Part shown: positions 9,064 through 19,037 of the stretch, piece by piece
Numbering within the stretch: the first letter of the stretch is position 1
Layout of the letters: every line of letters begins with the position of its first letter
From: Suillus spraguei
Taxonomy: Eukaryota > Basidiomycota > Agaricomycetes > Boletales > Suillaceae
Reading direction: 5' to 3'
Assembly: GCA_016800925.1 (NCBI GenBank)
Contig: JABCPU010000967.1
Coordinates: 1 to 19,963 of the forward strand
Length of the DNA stretch: 19,963 nucleotides
Program-made: the position numbers and the translations under genes
Notes under the pieces: generated by a model
Seen by the model: the letters and a program-made list of their open reading frames with translations, nothing else
Told to the model about the DNA's origin: nothing
The model's database searches: none

Positions 9064-9615
9064 ATGAGATCTCAACCAGCAGTCAGATTTTATGAACCTC
9101 CGGTCACTGAATACAACTCAATGGATGTGGATGATTCAACCGAGTCCCGGATTTCACTAGGTATGTTGTGCTTTCAGTACAGCTCTCAATTGACCGGAGA
9201 TGGACCAGATGCACTGGATGATGTATACCTTGGGCCGGATGATGAGACTGAGTCCCGGATTTCATCAGGTATGTGTTGCTTTGAGTATATCTTACAATTG
9301 ACTGGACATTTATTAGATCCAAGTGAAGATGTATACCTTGGGCCGGATGATGAGATCGACTATGATTCTGGGTCATCAGGTGTTCCGGATGTCTTGGATG
9401 CAGTTTCTGGTAGGTTTCTCACTTCACCTTTAGATAGTCCAACTGTGGATGTTCATTCAATCCATCCAGATCATTTATGCCCGGCTCAGCCTGAGGAACT
9501 GCCTTTGTTCAACGATCCGGACTTGTACCTAGGGCCTGATGATGATCTTATTGATTGTGATGAAGCACCGGAATGTGCTGATGTTGAGACTGATGCTCCG
9601 CTATCCCAGGAATAG
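9064..9615 (+). CDS. Acidic protein with DDVYLGPDDE repeats, unknown function
   Basis: An open frame of 183 codons with a plausible start (catcATGAG), opposite the zinc-cluster gene. The protein is strongly acidic and contains two direct repeats of about 36 residues, TESRIS-GM-CF-Y--QLTG then DDVYLGPDDE, plus a third partial copy, DPDLYLGPDDD, near the C-terminus. Each repeat contains an intron-like segment in frame: GTATGT at 9272 to TTAG at 9319 (48 nt), and a similar GTATGT...AG of 39 nt at 9161-9199. Splicing both would leave a shorter protein of stacked DDVYLGPDDE boxes; both forms keep frame, so the true product is ambiguous. Acidic tails of this type can act as activation or histone-binding segments, but no family was recognised. 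Confidence 0.55.
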   Translation: MRSQPAVRFYEPPVTEYNSMDVDDSTESRISLGMLCFQYSSQLTGDGPDALDDVYLGPDDETESRISSGMCCFEYILQLTGHLLDPSEDVYLGPDDEIDYDSGSSGVPDVLDAVSGRFLTSPLDSPTVDVHSIHPDHLCPAQPEELPLFNDPDLYLGPDDDLIDCDEAPECADVETDAPLSQE

Positions 9616-9664
9616 CAATTCCAGGTGAGTTCACTCATACAATCTCATTTTTATTGTTGATGTG

Positions 9665-10078
9665 ATGTCCCAAGCACATGCAACACCTCCTAAATGTCAG
9701 TCCCCCATACCGGAACTCAGCAATGAAGACCTGCGTGCCATGCTTAGGGAGTTCATGCCCCTAGGGTCATATGATCAAACAGAATGTGAGGATTTAATTG
9801 TTCATCATGTATCATTCTGCTAATTTTCTTGAAGTTGAATCAATTCTGGATCGCCTGGACCATTACCAACAGCGTCATGGCCATCTTCCGAGCCTACCGT
9901 ACATCAACTCCTCGAGGCCGACCGACCATTCCGAGTGGCTTGGGCTGACACATCCGACAAACTCAGAAGAGCTGATATGGACCTCCGGAGGTTGCAAAGG
10001 GCCAAACAGATGAGCTCTGAATTGCTGCTTGTATTAGATACCCTCATTGAAAAGTGTGATGATCAACCCCATATGTAA
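9665..10078 (+). CDS. Small uncertain gene, helical/coiled-coil product
   Basis: An ATG at 9665 opens a frame reading MSQAHATPPK, then ELSNEDLRAMLREFMPLG. A 49-bp intron at 9786-9834 (GTGAGG, branch-like gctaat, TTGAAG) continues it to ESILDRLDHYQQRHG and a stop at 10011-10013, about 99 aa. However, a different frame further on is more protein-like: EADRPFRVAWADTSDKLRRA then LRRLQRAKQMSSELLLVLDT, a clear amphipathic coiled coil ending with TAA at 10076-10078. Joining the two needs one lost base near 9895-9905. Similar 'DLRxxLREFMPLGSYD' text is reminiscent of a short helical motif, but I could not assign a family. It may be a 3' part of the upstream gene if that gene's stop is an error. Confidence 0.4.
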
Positions 10079-10082
10079 ATAT

Positions 10083-10470
10083 TTTGATATTCATTCACAT
10101 ACTTACATCATGTTCACCACTGAATTTTTCATGTATAACAATGACATTTCCAATTGATTTTAGATGATGCACACACCCAATTGTCCCATTCCAACAGCCA
10201 ATTATTGATTCCCGGGGTCCGGAGCTCGGTGATTGGGATTCATCCGGAACTCGGTGATCGGGTTTCGTGATATTTGGATTTTCATTCACATACTTAAATC
10301 ATGTGAACCACTGAATTTTTCATGTATATCAATGACAGTTCCAATGTATTTTAGATGATGCACAAACCCTAATCTCTAATACCAACTACCAATGATTGAT
10401 ACTTGGGTGCCGGACCTCGGTGATCGGGAGTCGTCCGGAACTCGGTGATCAGGATACGTCGGAACTCGGT
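10083..10470. repeat. Imperfect tandem duplication, about 191-bp period
   Basis: Two copies of a mixed module lie between the converging genes. The marker tcattcacatactta starts at 10091 and about 10282 (offset 191), followed in both by cactgaatttttcatgtat and ttttagatgatgcaca. Each copy then ends in a GC-rich block carrying two or three ccggaactcggtgatcgg motifs. The GC-rich block resembles the heptamer blocks of arrays B and C (CGG half-sites, ctcggtg), but the AT-rich part is different. It is therefore a third, smaller member of the same general repeat design and sits where both genes' 3' ends meet. Confidence 0.8.
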
Positions 10471-10610
10471 GCTTAGGATTCAACATTTTGGAAGTGGGAC
10501 ACTGTGTTTTAAGAAGTGTGACAAATGATGAAAATGTGGTAAACATGGGGGCAGTTTGGTATATGTACATTATTTCCTTCCCCTTGCCCTGGTTACTCGA
10601 AGTGTACTCT

Positions 10611-12430
10611 CTACCGGCTTTTGAGACTTACTCCGGGTGGTCCTTGCGGATGGTTCAATGACAGCTTTCTTGCCTGTATACTCCTTGGTTCCGGCGATGC
10701 GTTCCTCTCTTCCACTTCCTCAGTGATCCCGGCCAGGAGGTCGCCCATCCGTGATGTCAAAAGTGCACCTGCCTTGGCCGGCCTGGCCGGGCGAGGCTCC
10801 GGCATTGAACATGGAACTTCTGTCTCCTTGGGTGCTGAAGATGGGTGTGCTATTTGTCTGGGTTTCTTCAGTGGGGATCGACCATCAGCCGAGTCATCAT
10901 CAATGTCATCCTCCTTGTCATGAGTTTCACTGTCGGTATCACTCTCGGCTTCGGTTGATGGATCCCGGGGCCTTCGGAGAGTTCCACTCTTCTGCATTCT
11001 CACTTGACGAGTCAGACGCGATGGCGACTTGCCGGATACCACAGATGGTACCATGTCCCCATCCTTGTTCTTCCATGCTTTGAACAGAAATGTTGAATCT
11101 TTTCCTGTTTCCTGCTGAGCATACCAGAAATTGAGCAAGGCCGTTGTGTCCCAGTTTTGCAACTTCGAAGGCTCCTTCAGGTCAATATCCGCCGGAAGAT
11201 ACTTCCTTGCCACAAAGTCATCCTGACTTTGTACGAGGGCACTCCATGGCACGACAGCCTTGTCATTCCCGGAACATATTCCTGTGTCCACGCATTCAGC
11301 AACAGCTCAGATGTTGCCACGAAAGACTCACTGTAGTGCGATGTAAGAAACGCCCTGACTATGGCTTTCTTCTCCTCAAGTTTTGTTTCCGTGATGTCTG
11401 GAAGCAACGGCATCCCATTTCCATCTGTGTCGAGTTCCAAAGCTGGTTTTCTGACTCTTTTGCGACCTCCCTTGACCTGTCGTCCTCCGTCCTGTGCCCC
11501 GGCACCTATCATTGTGATGATCAACGAATTCATTCTTGCATCCAAAGTTCAAACACTCACCGAACTGTTCCTGGGCGTACTCCTGCCATACTGGCTCAAT
11601 GTCCTCCCAGTCCTTAGTCTTCATGAAGCTGTCCCCATCTCCTAATGCCTCATTATCATCATGCCTGCACACATATATTGAGATCCAAGATCGGCGATGA
11701 CGGACACAATTGACTTACATCCCGAACAGAACCTCTCCCTGTTCATTCTTCCAAGCTGACAACACAAAAACTCTCATCCCGCATTGCCTCCACATCTCTT
11801 TCGAAAAGTGCTCCATATATGCCGGTCCCTTCTTACGAGCAACTTCTGCTTGTATCTCCGGAGGAGGAAAGCTGTTTGACCATTCTTCCGCTGTTTCTTT
11901 TGCCTTCTCCAACTCGTCGTCGTCCAATTCAGCCATGACTCTCTTCACAGCCCCCTGATAATGTTTGAACATACTGGGATCTCCCGGCTTTGCCCCGGAC
12001 TCGTCCTCAATCCTCTTTAGCACCTCTTCGCGCTTCTGCTGGTAGACCACCATCCTAGGCGTCCATTTCCTCCCATACTTTATCATGTCCTTCCTTTCCT
12101 TCCTTTTCTTGTTGTTGAACAACCAAGTGTTATACATCTGAGAGTTGATGGAAGAATAAGATGTTAAAATTGTAGTTTTTCAACACAACGAAGACGCATC
12201 ACCTGCTTCCTCTTTTTCCATTGTCCTTGGTCGACTTTAGGAGCAAACAACCTGGCTGCCCTGGCAATTGCAGTGAAAACCCCTCGCTTCTCACCCCTTT
12301 TGGCCGCGGTCCACTCAGGAAGGTAGTTCTTCAACTCCGAAATTTCGTTTTCCGTGAGCTTCTGTGTCTGTGGTTGACGTGCCCTATTTCTGCCGGAAGT
12401 CAAGTGAGTGGAATGACCCGTCCTTGCCAT
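10611..12430 (-). CDS. Large nuclear-looking protein of unknown function, element-associated; one frameshift
   Basis: Exons, 5' to 3': 12203-12430, 11719-12137, 11561-11664, 10611-11505, with GT-AG introns of 65, 54 and 55 bp. Reading is clean except one lost base near 11268-11272, where YVPG shifts to the frame of NDKAVVPWSALVQSQDDFV; with one base restored the length is 548 aa. Features: basic N-terminus (GRNRARQPQTQKL) and ELKNYLPEWTAAKRGEKRG; a Lys/Arg stretch KKRKERKDMIKYGRKW; Trp-rich middle (DWEDIEPVWQEYAQEQFG, LLLNAWTQEYVPG); QDDFVARKYLPADIDLKEPS and LLNFWYAQQETGKDSTF; then an acidic and a basic disordered tail (about the last 150 aa). I recall similar Agaricomycete hypothetical proteins with a QDDFV...YLP...PSK motif, but no function. 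It is transcribed away from the KDZ gene, 237 bp between starts. Nuclear DNA-binding is a guess. Confidence 0.7.
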
Positions 12431-12667
12431 GGTGAATCAAATTGCAGAATGGGCTGAGGATAAGCAAGGTGGAAGAATGAACGAATTGACAGAAGTTGAT
12501 CTTTGACAAAAGCCTAACAGTAGCTTAATTGAGCTATATTGGTCCCGAAGCCATAAATGGACATAAATTTGTAATGAGTCGGCAGGACTGTATGACACCA
12601 CAATGTAATAAAAATTCATTCCACCTGAGCAGATGCTTTGCTTGCAACATTAGCATTATAAAATAAG
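12431..12667. promoter_or_regulatory. Divergent promoter region (unknown protein / KDZ transposase), TATA-like box
   Basis: These 237 bp lie between the minus-strand start at 12430 and the first plus-strand ATG of the transposase at 12668. A good TATA-like sequence, attataaaat, is at 12655-12664. It is only about 10 bp before the ATG at 12668, so if it is used, transcription would start downstream of that ATG and translation more likely begins at the in-frame ATG at 12791 (MPPSPPESP). There are almost no CCGG sites here, unlike the neighbouring coding DNA. Confidence 0.45.
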
Positions 12668-15600
12668 ATGAAGATAGGTAGATGCACCCCATTGCAAAAA
12701 TCCCACAGGGTAGAAGCAAGGGGCAGCAAGGGTAGAAAGATTTGGGTCAAGGTCCCACTTGCAAGCACAAGACGACGAGCCTACAGGTCCATGCCTCCCT
12801 CTCCCCCAGAATCACCAACACTTCAGCCTGTTCAGGCACCACCTCCTTGGGATGACTTTCCTGACAATACATACGAGCAAGACCAAGGCTCATTTGAGCC
12901 ATTGCAACTCCCAAAAACCATGGCAAGTTCATGTTAAATGTTGGAGTGTCATTCAAACTATAGCTCAATATAAAAATGCAGAGTCAAAATGACTACCTCA
13001 GGCAATGGCTGCCAAGGCAGGAATCATATCTGCATCACCTCCTGGATCGAGAAGCTCCACCAGAAGACAGGAGATGCATCATCTGCCACCAGGATGGGGT
13101 CTACAAATGTCAAGATTGTCTTGGCGAGCCTCTCTATTGCACGGGCTGTTGCAGGAGTCAACATCGTTGCAATCCTTTCCACTGGATCAGTCAATGGAAT
13201 GGTCAATTCTTCGAGCGGAGTTGTCTCGCTCATGTGGGACTCACCATACACCTCGGGCATGATGGCAAGCAATGTCCGGTGCTCACAGATAGGTGGGATT
13301 TGTTCGAAGGAGATGAACCTGAAGACCAGCTTGAGCCCGAAGATCTTCCGTCTGTGTCGGGACCTGAGTTCCAGCCGAAGGAAAACACCATGGTCATCGT
13401 TGACAAGTCCGGAGTTCACCGCCTCGAGGTTCGCTGCTGCGATTGTCCAAATGCCATGAGTCCGGACATTCAAATGTTTCGGCATGGATTTTTCCCTGCA
13501 TCGTTTAACAGGCCGAAGACCGTGTTTACCTTCGGAGTGCTGGATGATTTTCTATTGGACAACCTTGAATGCGGCACCTCCGCAATGAACTATTACAGTA
13601 AGCTCCGGCGAATGACCTCGAGCATGTTTCCACACCTTGTTCCGGTAATGCTATTTGTGCTTCATCTAAAGGACATGATGTTGACACAGGCCGTGGCAAG
13701 GATCGATACAGAGAGCTCATGAGAGTCGCTCGACAGTGGAGGCAGTTGAAGACCATGAAATGGCATGGCTATGGCCATCGTTCTGACATCCCGAACGCAG
13801 GAGATCTTGCATTATTTTGCCCGGCATGTCCTCAGCCTGGGATTAATGTATCTTTGTCAGGGATGAATCACTTGATGAGTGAGTCATGTTCAATACCGAA
13901 GTGAACTCGCGATGATAAGAACTCCAAGCTGGAAATACACCCGGTCATTTGTGATGGACGGAAATTTCAAAGCTGAACACCTGCATCCCATTAATCCCCT
14001 CGATGAAGTTTGGCTTTCAGATGGGCTTGGATTCATGGTCGGAAAGGACAGGTATAACATGCATCTTGCGGAGGCTGCTGACACGGTGGAAAAATCGAGC
14101 TGCAACAATCACCGGGCGGTCAATCAAGCAAATGCGGCGCGGCACAAGCTCGAGTCCACAGGAATCGGGGGAGTTGCCTGCGCCGGCATGGGTGCTTTGT
14201 CCCTCACTCGATGGTTGATTTTCAGAAAGGGGAAAGGCAAGCCAAACATGCCAATCGACATTCACTAGTTGACCATGCATCATTTGCAGACAAATGAACA
14301 TGGACTACGCCTTTGTGAGGCTGCCCAGCACAACATGGAAGGCATTACCAGGGCTGTCACCTTCTATGACATTAATTGTCAATACAACAAGCACTTTCGT
14401 GTTCGGGTGGATCGAAGCCGATACCTTGACATGGTACCGGAACTGACCATCATTCCTGGAATCGGTTTGTGGCATGTGCATGGACATCAGGACAGTTGCT
14501 ATGTCCGATATGCTTCGAATTTTATTGAAGGCATTGGCCGGATTGATGGAGAGATCATGGAGACCCTATGGGCGCGTCTCAACCTGATTTCCCCTGCCGC
14601 TCGGGGAATGTCATCCCCGCACCAAAAGGAATGTCTTGATTATCAGATGAACGATTCCAATTTCTGCAAGATGATCCGCATGAAAAGGACTCTTTGCCGG
14701 AAATACAAGCTGGCGAAGAATGGCATCGCCGAAAGTGGCAAGGCTTTCGACAGACTTGATGAAGCTGCACCCGGCAATTTAAAGACACAATGGTTAGCCA
14801 GCGAGATGGTCGCTCAGTCCAAGAGAATCAGGGATCCTGCGCGATGGATTTATATGAAATCAATATCAAGAAGGGTAAGTTAACATTCTTTGTCTCCGTG
14901 GAGCTCCGCATTCATTTTTCACTTAGCACCAAGCAAAAAGGAGATCGAGCTTAGACTACTAGAAGCGGGTAATGCCCGTCATGCAGCACCCTCTCGCAGA
15001 TCTGTGGCAACATGATATCCATTGGGTTGGCAATTGAAGAGGCTCAAATTGCATTGCTCATCGAGGTCCGCAGAATTGGAGACGATCGACGGAGACACAG
15101 AGATTAGATATCGCCCAGCAACGCGATCGTATTCAAGGCCAGATAGATGAATTCACTCGGTCTGCTCTTACGCATCTGGGAGAGGGATTTGATGCAGATG
15201 ACGATCCTGACGACTTGAACATAGATATTCTTGACGATATCGATGATGACCCGGCGGATTTCACCAAGACATCTGATGCATGGACAAACTCCCCTGAGCT
15301 CACCATAATTCCATTGCCATCAAACCTCGGGGTTGAACATTGCAGACGCTGTATGGCAGAGGATCTGATTCCGTTGGAGATGTCCCTTCGTGAAGGGCAG
15401 GCCAATGATGCCCTGCACAATCTCCGCATTCACTTGTGCAACAAGGCTATCCTGTTCCGAACAACAGTTAGGCAAGCCAAATCTCAAGCCCTAAAAACTC
15501 GAGCGTGGTCCCAGGTGACATCAGTGCAGCAGGCAGTATCCCTACATGCCAGTATATATACAAAAACCAGGAAGCAAATGATACAACTTGAGCCGGGGCC

Positions 15601-16092
15601 AGACCAGCTTCAGAAATACAAACCCCTGCTTCGCGAGCAGCTCAAAATCAGCACTGCCATCGGCGATCCAAACGCCCGAGGTCAGCGAAATGAGTCCCTC
15701 GCTTGGTTCTGGTCAGTGGAAGTCGACATGGAGGGTCCAGAAAATTCGTGGAATGAGGAATGTGAGTTCGGGCATGCTTGATATATTCCGTGGTGAGCTG
15801 ACAGGACCCATCCCAAGTTTACCGAGTTCATTGGCTTCGGGCAAAGGCACTACGGGATCGATGGATGGAAGAAATATCATTGGTGCAATCAGAGATGGAT
15901 TGGACGTGCAACTTTTTCTTGTGGAAGGCAACCACATGGGGTGCCCGGATGCAGGAATCATTGTTGAAACAACTTCCGGGTCATGCATGCTATGCCGGAA
16001 GGCAGTCTCAAATGTATTCCTTACTAGCTCAGGATGCACAGGCAGCATTTCAAGACCTGCAGCCCTCGTTGATCGATGGTGCACATGAATGA
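12668..16092 (+). CDS. CxC2-KDZ (Kyakuja-Dileera-Zisupton) transposase, about 1,020 aa, with frame lesions
   Basis: Model: exons 12668-12922, 12982-13644, 13701-13847, 13902-14236, 14290-14874, 14941-15761, 15818-16092. The N-terminus is Pro-rich, then QNDYLRQWLPRQESYLHHLL and the CxC2 zinc cluster (CIICHQ, CQDC, CTGCCRSQH). Core signatures follow: DRYRELMRVARQWRQLK, CPACPQPGIN, FVMDGNFKAEH (13957-13968 encodes DGNF), CNNHRAVNQAN, MVDFQKGER, YDINCQY (14365-14385), WHVHGHQD and GRIDGEIMETLW. The C-terminal helical part includes IEEAQIALLIEVRR and YRVHWLRAKALRDRW. KDZ enzymes are RNase H-fold DNA transposases. Introns at 12923 and 14237 appear to be GC-AG. One-base losses are inferred at about 14166-14186, 14311, 15012-15016 and 15082-15086. 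The junction at 13848-13920 either has a stop plus frameshift or uses a weak GTCAGG donor. The start could be 12791. Confidence 0.93.
12923..12981 (+). other. GC-AG intron 1 of the KDZ gene
   Basis: The donor is ATG|GCAAGT and the acceptor ATGCAG|AGT, 59 bp. Removal joins PKTM to SQNDYLRQWLP in frame, which is how related CxC2-KDZ proteins read at this point; without splicing the frame stops at 12933-12935. No GT donor gives the same join. GC-AG introns with a GCAAGT donor are a normal minority class in fungi. Confidence 0.75.
14237..14289 (+). other. GC-AG intron 4 of the KDZ gene
   Basis: The donor is GGGGAAAG|GCAAGC and the acceptor TTTGCAG|ACAAATG, 53 bp, matching the other intron lengths. 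Splicing produces the family-typical run FQKGERQMNMDYA exactly across the junction, strong support for the boundaries. The frame used is the one reached after an inferred one-base loss near 14166-14186. Confidence 0.7.
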
Positions 16093-16262
16093 ATTTGTTT
16101 TGCTGATGAAACGCATATTTGACACCCAAACATTGAGTCCCGGGAATTGTCCGGGTCAGCCCATGTCGGAGTTTGAATTTCTAATCCATCCATCAGTGAC
16201 TCATATCATCAGCTCTTTACATCTGTCAGTGTCATTCCCAGCGTCACACTCTTGCATTAGCC

Positions 16263-17065
16263 ATGCCTGAAACTCCTGCATCCACATCTGGCACTCCAAA
16301 TACTGGACATCACTGGCAACCCATGAAGCTGAACCTTCAAGATATTTCTTGTACTTTGAATATGGCTGCATCGCGCATCCGCGCATGTATCTCTCAATAT
16401 CAGATGGAGGCTGCTAACAACCCTCCCTCTTCTGCCCGGATCATGTACTTTAAAGCCGGGGTGCAATGGGAAATCAATGTAAGTGACTGATGACCGGATG
16501 ACCGGCTGACTTTTTTGGGCAATGCTGAGATTTCCAACAGACATTTGTTACGCCACTCCTGCAGTACTCAGCTGCAAGGAACATCGTTTCTGTTGTTCCA
16601 AGCCCCGTCGCTCATGTCCTGACATTGTATCCCATGCTCACCTGGAACACTGTTCCAGACCACATCTTTTCATCCCACCTGTGTCAGTTTGATGATGTCG
16701 CAGCTCCGGGACATCCATCCCGGATTATTCCCAGCTATGATACTCCATGGTGGATGGGACACACCGAAATTCCGAATGAACCATGGCAATGGGGTCAGAT
16801 CATGAGGTCCTGTGTCGTTCACTACCAGCATTGGATGGTAAATGGAGTTGAGGATGATGGCTTGGTTCTTCCTGAGGAGGTAAATGACTCATCAGGCCCA
16901 TCAGTGATGGGACTTAAGATGATTCGAGCACGCCTGGTAGCATTGATGGAGGAGCAAGATGAGGGTATCCATGAGAAGATGGCAGAGGTGAAGATGTACA
17001 CTGACATGCTACAGAGATTGAAGAGAGGCAGGGGAGTGGAGTCCTCTTCACTGTGTTTAGATTAG
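16263..17065 (+). CDS. 246-aa protein of unknown function with C-terminal coiled coil
   Basis: Two exons, 16263-16478 and 16541-17065, joined by a 62-bp GTAAGT...ACAG intron in phase 0; 246 codons plus stop. It starts 170 bp after the transposase stop on the same strand. The N-terminal part has RIRACISQYQMEAANNPPSS and VQWEIN|TFVTPLLQYSAAR. The middle is rich in Trp, Pro and His (YPMLTWNTVPDHIFSSHLC, YDTPWWMGHTEIPNEPWQW). The end, LKMIRARLVALMEEQDEGIH followed by EKMAEVKMYTDMLQRLKRG, is a convincing coiled coil. No known domain was recognised. The intact reading frame, correct splice and codon-like composition make it a real gene; the position suggests an accessory gene of the KDZ element. 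Confidence 0.7.
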
Positions 17066-17232
17066 AATGGTCTTCATTTCATACATGATGTAAAATATTT
17101 TATTCCGTCCAAATGATTGTCTTGACTCCCGAATATTTTGTTCCGGATTTTGAGGACTGGATGTCAAGATCCGGGATGTAGAGTCCTAAATCCCAAATGC
17201 TGAGTGGCGAATGCCTGAGTGCAATGGTACTT

Positions 17233-17267
17233 AGAGTTTGGGACTTAATTCATGGGACTCGACTTCC
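17233..17267 (+). repeat. Left copy of a 35-bp direct repeat bracketing array C
   Basis: The segment containing acttaattcatgggactcg is repeated at 19038-19072 with three mismatches over 35 bp. The copies are 1.8 kb apart in the same orientation and lie at the two ends of array C. I did not see this segment in array B. Confidence 0.8.
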
Positions 17268-19037
17268 AAATGGCAAGATTGCCTCACATATTTCTGAGTG
17301 GCGAGTCATGAATCTTAGGTACCGAACCCCGAACCCCACAATTGTGGACTACCGGTTTTCATGGTTTGGGGTTCAGCAATCAAGGTTCGAGACGAAATAG
17401 ATATCTGTGCGACAGTGCGGGGTTCGGCAGTCAACATATGTGGATCAATAACTTTCACATTATTCTGAGTGCCGAGTCCCGAGTTCCGGGTCCCGGGCCT
17501 CGGCAGTCGGCGTTCGGCACTTCACATGTGTGCATCCATATCATTCACAATGTTGTGAGTCCCGAGTCCCGAGTCCCGGCTGCCGGAGTTCGGGGTTCGG
17601 CACCCAACATGTGTGGATTATTCTGAGTGCCGAGTGCCGAGTTCCGGGTCCGGGGCTCGGCAGTCGGCGTTCGGGACTTAACATGTGTGCATCAATATCA
17701 TTCACAATGTTGTGTGTCCCGAGTCCCGAGTTCCGGCTGCCGGGGTTCGGGGTTAGGCACTTTACATATGGGAATCACTATCTTTCACAATGTTGTGAGT
17801 CCCGAGTTCCGGCTGCCGGAGTTCGGGGTTCGGCACTCAACATGTGTGGATTATTCTGAGTGCCGAGTGCCGAGTTCCGGGTGCCGGGGCTCGGCAGTCG
17901 GCGTTCGGCACTTAACATGTGTGCATCAATATCATTCACAATGTTGTGAGTCCCGAGTTCCGGCTGCCGGAGTTCGGGGTTCGGCACTCAACATGTGTGG
18001 ATTATTCTGAGTGCCGAGTGCCGAGTTCCGGGTGCCGGACCTCGGCAGTCGGCGTTCGGGACTTAACATGTGTGCATCAATATCATTCACAATGTTGTGT
18101 GTCCCGAGTTCCGGCTGCCGGAGTTCGGGGTTCGGCACTCAACATGTGTGGATTATTCTGAGTGCCGAGTGCCGAGTTCCGGGTGCCGGACCTCGGCAGT
18201 CGGCGTTCGGGACTTAACATGTGTGCATCAATATCATTCACAATGTTGTGTGTCCCGAGTCCCGAGTTCCGGCTGCCGGGGTTCGGGTTAGGCACTTTAC
18301 ATATGGGAATCACTATCTTTCACAATGTTGTGAGTCCCGAGTTCCGGCTGCCGGAGTTCGGGGTTCGGCACTCAACATGTGTGGATTGTTGTGAGTGCCG
18401 AGTGCCGAGTTCCGGGTGCCGGGGCTCGGCAGTCGGCGTTCGGCACTTAACATGTGTGCATCAATATCATTCACAATGTTGTTGTCCCGAGTCCCGAGTT
18501 CCGGCTGCCAGGGTTCCGGGTTCGCCACTTGATATGTGGGAATCAGTATCTTTCACAGGTTCGGCATTCGGCGTTCGGCACTTTACATGTAGGAATCAAT
18601 ATCTTTCTCGTTCTTCTGAGTCCCAAGTTCCGACCGCTGGCTGCCGGGCTCGGAGTTCGGCCCTCAACATGTGTGGATCAATGACTTGCACATTATTCTG
18701 AGTCCCGAGTCCCGAGTCCCGGCTGCCGGGATTTGGAGTTCGTCATTTATGATATGTGAATTCACATCTTTCACATTGTTCTGAGTCCCGAGTCCGAGCT
18801 CCGGCTGCCTGAGTTTGGGATTTGGCACTCACTATATGTGAATTCATATTTTTCACATTGGTGTCAGTCCTGAGTCCCGAGTGCCGGCTGCCGGTGTTCG
18901 GTGTTCGGCAGTCACAATGTGTGGATCAAAGTCTGTTGCCTCACACTTTCCTGAGTCCCGAGCGTGAAGCCTGAATTCGGACTATCGATCATTGAGTCCC
19001 TAATTTCGAGGATCGAGTCCCGAGTCCCGAGATACAC

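Noticed and set aside
11361..11645. Plus-strand frames across 11144-11645
   Set aside because: Antisense shadows of exons of the minus-strand gene 10611-12430, crossing its introns without any signal of their own.
13024..13485. 153-codon minus-strand frame opposite the KDZ zinc-cluster exon
   Set aside because: Antisense of exon 2 of the transposase; no start context, no introns and no recognisable domain.
6707..17065. Retrotransposon or Helitron origin for the gene cluster
   Set aside because: No reverse transcriptase, integrase, RepHel or gag-like motifs were seen in any frame; the transposase motifs are specifically of the KDZ type.
17342..18701. Several 70-180 codon frames on both strands within array C (SRVPSSGCRGSG-like translations)
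   Set aside because: They are translations of the heptamer blocks, open in several phases on both strands, and they switch phase at each linker. Repeat artefacts.
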